Positions 54,396 through 64,000 of a stretch of 64,000 nucleotides of DNA are shown here, in pieces. This DNA comes from Oikopleura dioica (lineage: Eukaryota; Chordata; Appendicularia; Copelata; Oikopleuridae). The DNA lies in NCBI GenBank assembly GCA_907165135.1, contig OU015568.1:628501-692500 (forward strand), read 5' to 3'. The notes under the pieces were generated by a model. It made no database searches. It saw only the letters and a program-made list of their open reading frames with translations, and was not told the origin of the DNA. The position numbers and the translations under genes were made by a program. Position 1 is the first letter of the stretch. Every line of letters starts with the position of its first letter.

Positions 54396-54792
54396 TTAAG
54401 GGGGGTAGAGATCAAGAATCGGATTTGCTTGCAGTCTTTTTCTTCAATTTTTAACATAGAAACCCCCTTATTTTTTCTGCTAAAAATTAATCAAAGGCAA
54501 TTATCTATTTCCTTTTAAAGCCAAAAATTGAGATATCTTGAGCTTTCCATTTGCTACAATGCAAATCTGACGCCTTTAATTGTCGTCAAAATGAGAGTTT
54601 TTAACAAAGTGGGATAGGTCTTTGATAATATATTCTATGAAAAAAATTCTTGAAATATTGAATTTCAGCTTCAATCGAAAGTAGATGAAGGTGTAAACTT
54701 TTATTTGCCGGAGAAAAATAAGGGTGTCACTATGAAAAATTTTGGAGAGACAGCTGAAGCCAAATGGCGATTCTTGATATCTACCACCTTAA
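54396..54792. mobile_element. TTAA-flanked MITE
   Basis: TTAAGGGGGGTAGAGATCAA and TTGATATCTACCACCTTAA are inverted ends, about 19 of 22 matching, with TTAA targets. It is 397 bp and noncoding, lying directly upstream of the basic ORF. Confidence 0.75.
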
Positions 54793-55686
54793 TTCATGTC
54801 ATATTTGAGGATAGATTGAATCTGTTAATTTGATTGAATAAGGGTGTCACTATAGTTTTACATAGTATGTAAAAATCTGTCAAAAAAACGGTATTCAAAA
54901 TCGGTGAATCAATAGATTTCTATCAAGGTCGATAGAGTTTTGAATATGTAAGAAGCTTTCCACTGACTTTGCTCTTGAATTATTTCCCGTCTATTTAGCA
55001 TTTTCGCCGAAACTGAGCTACGGTAGTAACTGTCGCAAAATATGGTACGACGATTCGATTAATTAATCGAATTGAAACCACGACATCTTGATAGCGTATT
55101 AATTGTGTTTACAAACGATTGATAGTCGAACTTGTGGCGATGGAGTTTCAATATTTGCCGGAGAAATAAATATTTTCAACTGTTTTAGAAGATCGTTTGT
55201 TTTGACCATGAGCTTGTCCGGTCCAGCTCTGTCGTGGTTTTAAATCTGCTTTTGTTCAAATTCAAAACTATTATCAAATTATGCTCTTCTCGAATTCCGT
55301 CTTCTTTTTCTTGAAAGTACACGAAGACTTTTTCTCGTACTGATACCCTTTATTCTTCAGTTCACTGCATTTAGTAAACATTCAACAACTTTCTTCATTT
55401 TTAAGGGGTTTGCATCGAAAAACAATTTTTTCTGGAAAAAATGTAATAAATAGAATCGATTAATTATGACAATATCCTTTCTTTAGTCTGATTGGCCCAT
55501 CACACAAATTCGAAAGTTCGATTGGTTAAAAATTTGACCAAATTTTTGGTCACCATTGTCGATTCGGGCTAAATCTCAAAAAACTATTATTTTTGGTCAA
55601 ACTTCTTGTTCAAAAAAAGAATTTCAAAAAAAAATAAAATTAAGGGTGTCACATAATTATTTTTTTCGGTTTTAAGGACTCGGTTT
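54793..55686. other. Intergenic with TAAGGGTGTCAC words
   Basis: TAAGGGTGTCAC occurs at about 54719, 54838 and 55642, and its complement near 61905. These look like solo ends of the TTAA element group. No gene was seen. Confidence 0.4.
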
Positions 55687-55851
55687 TTAAACACCGAGTT
55701 TTCTCGCCTTGTTTTCTCCGATGCCAACCTCTTTTTTAATGATTTTTAATGAGCTGCAATCTTTCGGAACTCCACCTTGACGGCTGTGTCTAAACTGAGT
55801 TCCGACGTTTACGAAAATTAATGCCCGCGCGATAAACTCCTTCGCCGTCAT
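55687..55851 (-). CDS. Small basic ORF
   Basis: 54 residues from ATG (MTAKEFIARALIFVNVG) with a Lys-rich C-terminus. The frame is open upstream to 55902 and a TTTTTTCAG acceptor lies at about 55940, so it might be the last exon of a longer gene. No family recognised. Confidence 0.3.
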   Translation of the reverse strand: MTAKEFIARALIFVNVGTQFRHSRQGGVPKDCSSLKIIKKEVGIGENKARKLGV

Positions 55852-55902
55852 TAAAGCAGCAGATCGGCGGATCGGAACTTCCAAATATTCAACCCGAGCC
55901 AC

Positions 55903-57434
55903 GTTAAATTACAACTTCTCCTCCTTCTTACGGAATCTGAAAAAACTGGTTTGAAATTTACGATTCTTCTTTCGCTCTTGAAAAGTTTCTTCCTGTTTCA
56001 AAAGGGTTTTACAAACCACGTTGTTCCGGCGGGGCCCTCGAGATTTTTGTTGAAACATCTTAAACTTGCTCGGCTGGCAATGATTCCCGGAAAAGCGAGA
56101 TTATTTTATGTGAAAGTGGAAAATTGAAACGAGCTTTCCGGAACTTTGTGGTGGAACAAGGGGCCCGCTTGATCAATGTTGTGATTGCTGGTAATTGAGT
56201 CATTAAGAATATCCGGACTAGCTGGCGGAATTGAAATTGATTCAAGGGCAAATGAATTGAATAAATCAGGTTTAAGGGCATTTATATTACTTTGGCCACT
56301 AATTAAGGGGGTCAGGGCTAGGGTTAGGGTTAGGGTTAGAGCTGTTAAACGAAAACCCTTACCCCAACCCTCTTATCGAATTATCAATCAGTTAAAATAG
56401 GAATATCATAAAAAAGTTGACTAAAAATGGGCAGCCCCGATTATAGATCAGAGTTTCTTTTATAGATTCATTTAAAAATGGTTATGGTGAGGCTCAAAAA
56501 TAAGCTCTGATTATAAATATTTAGCAAGAAGAGACGACCAGATTGAAAATAGAAAATCTATCACAGACAATTTAGCAGAAATATTTCGGAGAAATTCTTC
56601 TATTTTTTTAGCACAAAACAAGAAAAGGAAGTGCATTTTCGGAAGGCCAATAGAGTTGCTGTATATGGCCCACCGGCCAATCAAAACGAAGATCCAGAAA
56701 ATCACTTTTTATTCTTGGTTTTGCCCATTTTTTCTATATTTTTTAAAAGAAATATTGAAAAAGTACAATTTTTAATGAGAAAAATAATGATTTTGACTGT
56801 CAGTCAAACTCAAAACTGGTAAATAGGTGCTTACTGCCGCGAAAGCCCGAGTTCCGATGCAACATTAAATGATATTAAATGATGATAAACGTTTTGCCCT
56901 TTATCTGTTCCATTGAATATGGCTAATTATTGCTTTGAAGAGGAAGGGATGATCCTCTTGGCGCGAGTCGACATCCGCCGCTGAAAACGTGTTGTCAAAG
57001 CACGGAAATATTGATTTGATGAAATTTATGACACACGATAATAAACACAGTCAAAAACGTAACGTGCGAACAACGGGGCAATCAAAAACCGCAGCAGTTT
57101 TTGATTGATAAGATTTTGGGTTGGATTTCGAGGTTTTTGTCGAAACGACTTTTTTCTGCAAATTTGTTTTTTCCGGAATTAAAGAAATGGAGGAAACTCA
57201 AAAAGTCGCCATTTTAACGGATTCTCGACGCTTCTCAGCTGCTGATTGGCCAGTTTGCCGAATACAGAACTCTGATTGGTCGGTTAGCTAAATTAAGCCT
57301 TCTGATTGGCCGCTTAGCCGAATCAAGACTTCTGATTGGCCTGTTTGCCAAATAAAAAATTCTGATTGGCCGCTTAGCCGAGTTCAGACTTCTGATTGGC
57401 AAGTCAGCCACCTTCTCACCTTCCACCAATTCAG
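55903..57434. other. Intergenic with telomere-like and CCAAT-type repeats
   Basis: GTTAGGGTTAGGGTTAG lies at 56318-56340. 56000-56170 holds partly inverted GTTGTTCC/GGAACAA words with GGGGCCC. 57236-57410 is a tandem array (below). No gene; the first exon of the gene at 57435 should lie here but was not identified. Confidence 0.4.
57236..57410. repeat. Tandem repeat with TTCTGATTGGCC units
   Basis: Five to six units of about 31 bp containing TTCTGATTGGCCGCTTAGCC, just before the acceptor of the 57435 exon. Each unit carries an ATTGG (inverted CCAAT) word. Confidence 0.8.
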
Positions 57435-58975
57435 ACCATTCCTTGTGTGGTCAATGCGAATCGGTCTTTCCTGGTCAATATTCAGAGACTCAGTGCACGA
57501 CGATTCGATTCATCGGAGAAATTGATGAGCCTGATGACATATGCGAATACGAACGAGTTAATCTCTACAAAGACATTATTTGGAGCGGAAACGGACCACA
57601 TGTTGATCCTGCTGGAACTTATACTCCTCCTCTCCTTGCCAGCGACTGGTTTCGATACAACGCGTCTCAAGATCTTCTTATGAGTCCTTCAACAAACATC
57701 GATGTCGAACTTCAAGTCACTGGAGATTACGATGTTTCTGACGTTGAAAACATGTTTGACGGGGACGACTCAACTTGGTTTTCTTTTGAAGAGCCTTGTA
57801 CAGAAGACTACCGACCATACGAACTAACGTTTCGATTCATCGACGGAACTGTCGGGGATGGAAACTGGTATGAAGATTTCGGAAGAGTCATCTTCGAAAA
57901 AATTGTTATCAAATTCAATTACGAGATCGTCTATCTTCCGAATTTCGACTCTGAACACCCGATGAATCAGCATGTCGATTTCAAGGGCTTTTCTCACAAC
58001 TCTGTCAAAGCGTATTATAACAGTATCGACTCGTGGACGAATGTATACGAAGATGTACTGATTTCAGAGCTTCTTCCGACAGATGATTTCTTCACTTTCG
58101 AGTTCAGACCCAAAGACTCAGCGATAGTGACGAATCAAATCAAACTGGTCTTTGGAAACACGGCGATAAAAGTTTCGGAAATCTCTCTTTATTGGAAAGA
58201 ATGCGCAATGATCCCCTTCCTCGCCGGTAATTACAAAGTCGGAAGCGAGATCATACCCGGTATCGACAAGGAAATTTGTGCTCTCGATGCGAAACCCACG
58301 AGTTTGTCAAATTTCGGATACGAGCGAGTTCTATCCGGAGAAATTATTCTTCCAGGGCCTTATGATTTTGCCACAGATGATCATCCAAATATGCAGTTTA
58401 ATTGGGCAGCGATCAAGAAACTCAGTGGACAAATTCTCTCAATTTCTGATGCTCAAGCCGCTTGTTCAATCGACGGAAAGCAGCTCATCTACCCTTGGAT
58501 GGAATCACAAAATCAATGGTGGTCCGATCGAATTAACGAAGTCATTGACACCGGCTCAGTTTCTGGTATCTACGCAATCGTTGGACTCGAAACGATTTAC
58601 AAAACAACGACAAATGGCATTTTCTTTCCGCCAGGTCTTCTCAAGCCGTTGAAACCGGGAAATGCAAACAACGGATTCGTTAATTTCTGGGGTTCGAAAT
58701 CGAACACGGCTGCTCAAGCCGCGTTTCAGGAGCTCTCGAATGGAAATGCTTTTTACATCGACCCAGCTACTGGAGACTGGGCTTTGATGGATCTTCAAAA
58801 TGATGCTGCGTCGTATAGTGATTGGGATACAGTCATGTGCGTGTACATTTCGGATGTGATTACCACATGTAAAAATCTTGATGACTGTGTCGCGACAACA
58901 CCTGGCAATTCAGAGTGCAATTCTGATTGGTTGAAACAAAGACATCGAAAAATTTGTCGGGATTTTTATTCCTGA
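57435..58975 (+). CDS. Discoidin-like and C-type lectin-like secreted protein, 5' exon missing
   Basis: One large exon after an ATTCAG acceptor, about 513 residues. A Cys-containing start (CGQC) is followed at about 90-260 by a discoidin/F5-8C-like beta domain (VENMFDGDDSTWF, IVIKFN, IKLVFGNTAIKVSEISLYW). At about 340-470 there is a C-type-lectin-like domain (SDAQAACSIDGKQL, YAIVGLE, TGDWALMD, TVMCVY) without an obvious EPN or QPD sugar motif. Then comes TCKNLDDC, matching CVDLDKC and CENLDKC at the start of the kringle proteins. The last 15 residues and the stop lie in a MITE-end-like sequence (AAAAATTTGTCGGGATTTTT), so the original C-terminus, perhaps with kringles, may be lost. The signal-peptide exon was not found. 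Confidence 0.7.
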
Positions 58976-59194
58976 TACCTCCTCCAATTTGTTGCAAAAA
59001 ATAAGGGAGTAAGAATGATAAAACAGCAAAATAATCATCTCAAAAACAGAGTTTTCATAAGTCTTCGATAATATTCCCCAAGAAATGCCTCTCTAAGTAC
59101 TTTTTCTCGCTAAATTTGCACTCGATCTCTAAACAATCGAAAAGTGGATGCCCTTAAGTTCTTGCTAAAACATCCATTCTTTCTTTCTATTTTT
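58976..59194. other. Short intergenic, nothing recognised
   Basis: Includes the end of the MITE-like fragment near 58965. Confidence 0.4.
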
Positions 59195-59386
59195 TCAGCA
59201 CTTGTTATAGAAAAGTGGATCAGCCGGAAATTGAAAGGCTCCTTGAGAAGTTATGTAAGAAGCTCAATTTTCAAGTGTTTGTACATAACGACGATTAGCG
59301 AGTTTCGGCAAAAACACGATTTCATCGCTCGATTATTTCCACCAACTCATCAATCGTTGTTTTACGATTTCTTAGAACAGTGCTAA
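59195..59386 (+). pseudogene. Possible caspase-like p20 fragment
   Basis: After a TTTTTTCAG acceptor, one frame reads CYRKVDQPEIERLLEKL and LNFQVFVHND, which resembles the caspase pattern of helix, GF-x-V-x-x-x-x-N. A one-base shift then leads to EFRQKHDFIARLFPPTHQSL. The SHG and QACxG motifs are absent. It may be a decayed exon or only a chance similarity. Confidence 0.25.
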
Positions 59387-61088
59387 TGCTCTGTATTTTG
59401 CTCCAAACAGAGTTTGATGGTGGCCCCAGTTGGTAAAATTGAAATAACAAATTGAATTAGAATCTGATTGATTATTCTAAATTCAATTCTTGTTAATTAC
59501 ACAATCTGCTGTTGACCTCTAAAATAGAAAGTACGTTAGTGGAATTCCAGCTATAGGAAAAGGGAAGAACGACCTTATCAGTTTTGTCAGTTGTCCAAGA
59601 CTGATGCTATCGCCCGGATTTACTGTACCAACTGATATTTTGGTCGGTTTGGTAGAAGACCGAACAAAATCGAAAAATTTTATAAGAACAGTTTTTTTAT
59701 TAAACCATTTGAAGAGGACAACAAACAAATAATAGTTTTCCATATTTATCTTTCGGGCAAAAACCTATCGGATTTGTGGCGCGAAAGCATGAAAAAATTA
59801 ACGCGATTGATAAAAAATATCTCAAGCTTCATAATCTTAAAATCAAATCATGAAGCAAAAAATCTTCTTTATTTGAGCTTCATTTTAGCAAAACGATAAT
59901 GTCAGAAATATCTCGGGCCATTTATATTCCCCGATAAAAAATGAGCTCTTTAGCGCATCATTTGTTACAGCTGGAATTCTTGAAATTCAAATGGCGCTTT
60001 GCATCTTTTGGCGAGATTTGATGATGACAATAAAAAGAGAATTTCCGTTACCAGCTGAAATCAATCAAAACTTCTAAGGGAGGTAAAACTTCCTCTGATC
60101 TTCATTTTCCTTTAAGGGTATAACCTTCGATTTCCCCAACTTTCTTTTATTTGACAAATCAAAGGTATTGCCCTTAAAAATATACAAGCCCGACCTTAAA
60201 AAGTGTCAGGAAAAATTCGAGCCAAAAACTTTGAAAAGCTGTGATCTAATCCAGGTTTCTCTCGGCCTGACCAAATCATTTGAGTAATATCGAAATCAAA
60301 AACGTGATTATACGCCTAATTAGTTCGAAAATATCAAGTCGATATGGTTGTCCCTGTCGAGCGGAACTCGACGGCAGGCCAACACCGATCATATTTTTGC
60401 GCAATGCTCAACTCACTCAAAAAGAAAAGAAAAAAAGAAATAGCAGTTGGTCCGGGACCGGATGTTGTTATTGACCTTTTGAATTGGTTCTAATCCGCTT
60501 TTTGGGACAACGCATAGCTTAAATTTCGCTTCCGCTTCTGAAAAACAGTTCTCATGGCAAAAAATACTGGATTTTCGGCTCGAAAGAGGCTTGGATAACT
60601 CTTGAAGTCTTGAAGTTGCGGAGGGGCTTAGTTATTTTTAGATTTTGAAAGTTTTTTGAAGAGTTGTCACCAGCTTTCCGGCGTTTTCGAGCGTTAGTTG
60701 AGCACGCGATACTTCTTCGTTCGTAATGTTATTTAAAGTTTTGGGGCATCGGCGAAAGGCCGTGTCCTTAACAAAACTGCTCTCCAGCAAAAATGATGGC
60801 GATTGAAATTTTAAAAAAATGACGGAGAAACCATAAATCTTTTATTCTTTGAAACGTATATATATTTTTTTGTTTCTATAAATTTGATGCTATATTCCAA
60901 CACGGATCCATTTCTAGTCGTGGTAATCATAGTTAAACTCTACAATTTCACAGGGATCTGATTACACATTTACCTTGGCCATTGAAAAACACGCAATCAT
61001 CAAGCTTTTTCAACACACTCAAGCACTTTGTTTTAAAAAGCTTCATTCTCTCGCTGCACGTTTGTGAAAATCGCCCTTGAAATTCACT
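59387..61088. other. Intergenic, no gene seen
   Basis: Short ORFs at 59519-59743 and 60280-60474 lack features. AT-rich with a TATATATATT tract near 60858. Confidence 0.4.
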
Positions 61089-61283
61089 TTATTCAGTAGC
61101 TGAATTTAGGAATCCCTTAATTTGTAGCTTGCGATTTCTTGGAGCACCAATTTCTGATGCTCCACGTAAATTCCAAAGTTCCCTTTCGATAATTCGCCAA
61201 AGAGCGAAATATACGTTGATCTGGCGAATTACGGCGGAATCGAGCTTTTCTGTGTGAAATGAATTGAAATCAAATCGACTCAT
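61089..61283 (-). CDS. Small ORF of unknown function
   Basis: 64 residues from MSRFDFNSF; a central helix (IRQINVYFALWRIIERELW) and a basic end. An upstream in-frame ATG at 61310 adds nine residues. Single exon, no recognised family; the composition looks coding. Confidence 0.4.
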   Translation of the reverse strand: MSRFDFNSFHTEKLDSAVIRQINVYFALWRIIERELWNLRGASEIGAPRNRKLQIKGFLNSATE

Positions 61284-61603
61284 TTTTACGGTTTTAACAA
61301 CAACTAGCATTAACTAGATCTTCTCTGGACACTTATTGACAATTTTCAAGAGGACTAGATAAACAAAATATATAAAGAAAAAAATTCAATAAAAATTATG
61401 GTATTTTTGGTTTATCGGTTCTCTAGAGTCTAGATGATTGTTTTTTCTTTACCGAACTGGATACCCTTATCACTATCACCGCTCGAGTTTGACTCTCCGC
61501 TCGTGAATCACAGCGGGATACGAACACCACAGCTCTACGTAAGACGCACTGATAAGAAAGCTAAGAAATACCGTAGTTGAATATTCTCGTTTAACCGAAT
61601 AAG

Positions 61604-63748
61604 GTTCCACCCCTCAATACGACGGAAGGTACATCTATCTAAAAGCCAACGACAACAATGGGGCGCCCATTTACCGCTCCGAACATCCCGCAATCCTCGA
61701 CACTTCCGATTTGACGAGCAAGAGCTATCTCTACATCACCAAAACTGATAAAGTAAGACTTTCGCTTTTCATGAGTTAGAGTTATCAATTTGCATTTTTT
61801 TCAAATATTCTCTTCAAATATTTTAGTTTTTAATAATAATTATCGATTTTAATGATCTTTCTCTCGAATCCTTCCTCGATTTCTACCGAAATGATTTTAT
61901 GAATTGACACCCTTAATATTTTCAAAAATAAAACGGTTCATGAATTTTGCTTTGGCAATGATTTAATGAGCGCACGCCCTTAATCAGTACTACTGGTTTG
62001 AGGAAAGTTACTGTTGAAAGATTAAGGGTGTAACGTCCAATAACCCAGGTGAACCGAAAAAGCGCTAGAATTACGAAGTTTCATCAGGATTATTTTCAAT
62101 TTAATCAAATCATCGAATCAGGGTGTTTCTGTTCCGCGAAATCTGGCGCGAAAATTCATTTGACTTGTAGGGTGGAGCGAACCGCGGCGGCGACCTTGAG
62201 GTTGACCCGGGCTCAAAACCTTTTACGCGCTTAGGCGCTAAATCGCACCACCAAAAAGTAAAGTTGTGCGCGCAGCGATTACGACAGGCTCTGATGAGTT
62301 GGTTTTGTCCGACACGAATGTGGGGTCAGGGCGTATTGTCACGGGTTAAACTAACGAAAAAGACGATCTTTTGCGTTTTTTTTAAATTTGGTTTAAAATT
62401 GTAAAACCCAAATTTTGGATAATAATTTTTGAGCCTTAGCCGGCCAAGATCTTATTTTGACCTTACCGGCAAATGAATGGTGCTTATTTTTTTGATTATT
62501 CAAAAGACTATCACATTCTTCTTGGTTCGGGTTCGGGTTTGAGTTTTGGTTCGGGTAAGGGTTCGGATTTGGGTGTCAGCATCGGTTGAAATAATCCACT
62601 TCGAATAGGGAGATTTTTTGGCCATTTTTCGGAAAAATATAGCCTACCGGCGAAAGACACCTCCATATATGTCGGCGCCATTATAACTCTGCACCATCTA
62701 TGATGCATTGAGTAATTCACAAAATAAGGCTGTTTCTAAACCCTCACCCTAACCAAGAATAGCAAAAACCTGCCGAAGAGTAGCTCATCGATAAACAAGC
62801 CCTACTATAATAGTCTGATTCCGAAAGACCTGATTCTTTCACTGGTGTTCGAAATTAACGAGTAACAACTCTCAACCGTTCGCTTTTAATATAATATTGG
62901 GTTGTAAAATTTACAGAAAATGAGTTAAGGGGGTGGTGGTCGAGAATTAGGATTTTTTCAACCTAAAAAACTCAATTTTTTCAAAAAAAAATTTTTTCGT
63001 TCTTAATCTTAATAAGTTAAAAAGGGTTGAAATTGTGTGGGCGGCTAGGTTTAAGAAAAAAATTTTAAGGGAGAAATGACGAAATCGAGAGTGAAAGTCG
63101 ACCCAAAATCGCGTTTTTCGCTATTTTTTAGTCGACATTTTCCGATTTTTGGTCATTTTTGGCCATTTTTTTGAATCTGATTTGTCTCAACATGATTTTG
63201 ACGCTAAAAATAGGTTGTCTGAGAAAAAAAATTATGTTATTTCATTAAATAACTGTAAGTTAAAGCAGAAAATATAAAATCATTTAATAATTCTCGACCA
63301 CCACCCCCTTAACAGAATTTATTATTTCTTATGATAATCATTAGCTATCAAAATCTCTAGACGATAGATATCTAAGAAAGAGCCATAAATCCCATTTTTT
63401 CTTTTTTTATGTATTTTCTGTTGTTCCTCAAAATCGATAGCTCCGTTCAAGCATTACCTTGCGTTTGCTCCATGTATGCAGGCCGGAATGTATCTTAGAA
63501 TACAATTCCAAAAATATATTTTTCCTTGTCATCCTTTGATCAAATTTAATTCCAGGATTCCGTTGTTGGAGAATCAGAAGATTTCTGGACCCTTTCGACT
63601 TCAACCGCAATCGACTCCGAATACTTCCTGAAAATGACCAGCTCATCAGAATTCCCCTTCTACAACGCTGGCACTGATGAAAATGACACGAAGGTCATCT
63701 GGGCCGGATTTGACGATTCTAAACTGGTCATTGCCTCTGTTGACGACG
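61604..63748 (+). CDS. Two exons of a secreted-type beta-rich protein, continuing right
   Basis: Exon 61604-61752 and exon 63556-63748 join in phase 0 (DK|DS). Exon 1 reads YDGRYIYLKANDNNGAP, IYRSEHP, SYLYI; exon 2 reads EDFWTLSTS, SEYFLKM and contains an N-glycosylation site (NDT), ending G|GTAAGTT. The GxY...NGxPxYR...YLY...W pattern is a beta-sheet module seen in many animal extracellular proteins. An earlier exon may end at the donor CTAC|GTAAGA near 61542. The 1.8-kb intron contains a MITE and a Pol III-like sequence. The gene runs off the window. Confidence 0.6.
62150..62260 (-). other. GC-rich tRNA/SINE-like segment
   Basis: In an otherwise AT-rich intron, the minus strand contains GATTTAGCGCCTAAGCGCG and, about 12 bases later, GGTTTTGAGCCCGGG, loosely like Pol III A and B boxes. 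No full cloverleaf could be drawn and no poly-A tail is evident. Confidence 0.2.
62925..63312. mobile_element. TTAA-flanked MITE, 388 bp
   Basis: TTAAGGGGGTGGTGGTCGAG at 62925 and CTCGACCACCACCCCCTTAA ending at 63312 are perfect inverted repeats of about 25 bp, with TTAA as target. The interior is AT-rich with no ORF. It lies in the intron between the two exons of the beta-rich gene. Confidence 0.9.
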
Positions 63749-64000
63749 GTAAGTTCTAATCTATCGCGACTTGTTGGGTCGAAAATTGCGAAAGAACTCG
63801 AAAAACAACGAGACGTTCTAGCAACAGCGGTTAAATGATAATTTCGTTGTTCGAGCAGACTAAAATACACGCTGCCTTCATTTCAAAATACACACGCACA
63901 ATTCTAAAGAATTTCTTTTTGACGAAGAGTCCGCTGTTATCCGCAGTTTTCCTTGTCATTTTCCTTCTCAAAACAATGAGATGACGAGCAAAAGTATGGT
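63749..64000. other. Intron at the right edge
   Basis: Follows the GTAAGTT donor at 63749. No acceptor was identified before the window ends. Confidence 0.4.

Overview
The window is metazoan nuclear DNA, most likely from a larvacean (Oikopleura-like) tunicate. The reasons are: very short GT-AG introns (30, 33, 39, 42 nt); three introns at conserved kringle positions that only keep the frame if spliced GA-AG, a non-canonical class known from Oikopleura dioica; TTAGGG-type interstitial repeats; tail-to-tail genes with a poly(A) signal overlapping a stop codon; secreted animal modules (kringle, discoidin-like, C-type lectin-like, DPP4-family peptidase); and a very heavy load of non-autonomous DNA transposons. 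The species assignment is inference. Nothing prokaryotic, viral or CRISPR-like was seen.

Layout. 1-5.1 kb: a divergent protein-kinase-like gene (minus) and a small single-pass membrane protein with PPxY motifs (minus), each with MITEs or foldback elements in its introns. 5.8-17.1 kb: a small host gene split by a 10.9-kb hAT transposon (6060-16935, CAGGG termini, 8-bp target duplication ATCATTAC). The hAT carries a 4.87-kb tandem duplication of its transposase gene including the right terminus, plus two small zinc-finger genes. 18.4-20.3 kb: a long hairpin element and a four-exon basic protein gene whose first intron is almost entirely a TTAA-flanked MITE. 20.5-24.6 kb: a DPP4-family serine peptidase (plus) with two short antisense ORFs in its large intron, converging on a five-exon gene of unknown function (24.8-26.3 kb, minus). 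26.9 kb: a one-finger C2H2 protein. 29.0-35.0 kb: a seven-exon predicted secreted protein (minus) with repeat-filled introns. 35-40 kb: small secreted peptides, a hAT-type MITE and a coiled-coil gene. 41.3-43.9 kb: two tandem paralogous kringle genes, one with a MITE inside a kringle and the other with an in-frame stop in a kringle. 44-57 kb: mostly repeats and weak ORFs. 57.4-59.0 kb: a discoidin-like plus C-type-lectin-like protein sharing a short Cys motif with the kringle proteins. 59-64 kb: a caspase-like remnant, a small ORF and two exons of a secreted beta-rich protein running off the right edge.

Three themes connect the window. First, TTAA-flanked elements starting with a G/C run, hAT-type MITEs, inverted-repeat foldbacks and an AGCCGC-palindrome family fill introns and sometimes sit in coding exons. 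Second, several genes carry single-base frameshifts exactly at homopolymers, and the two hAT copies differ almost only in homopolymer length; this points to long-read assembly errors rather than widespread pseudogenes. Third, the most unusual object is the multi-gene hAT with its internal duplication, sitting in the coding exon of a host gene. Exon structures were built by hand from splice signals and reading frame; no search or alignment program was run.
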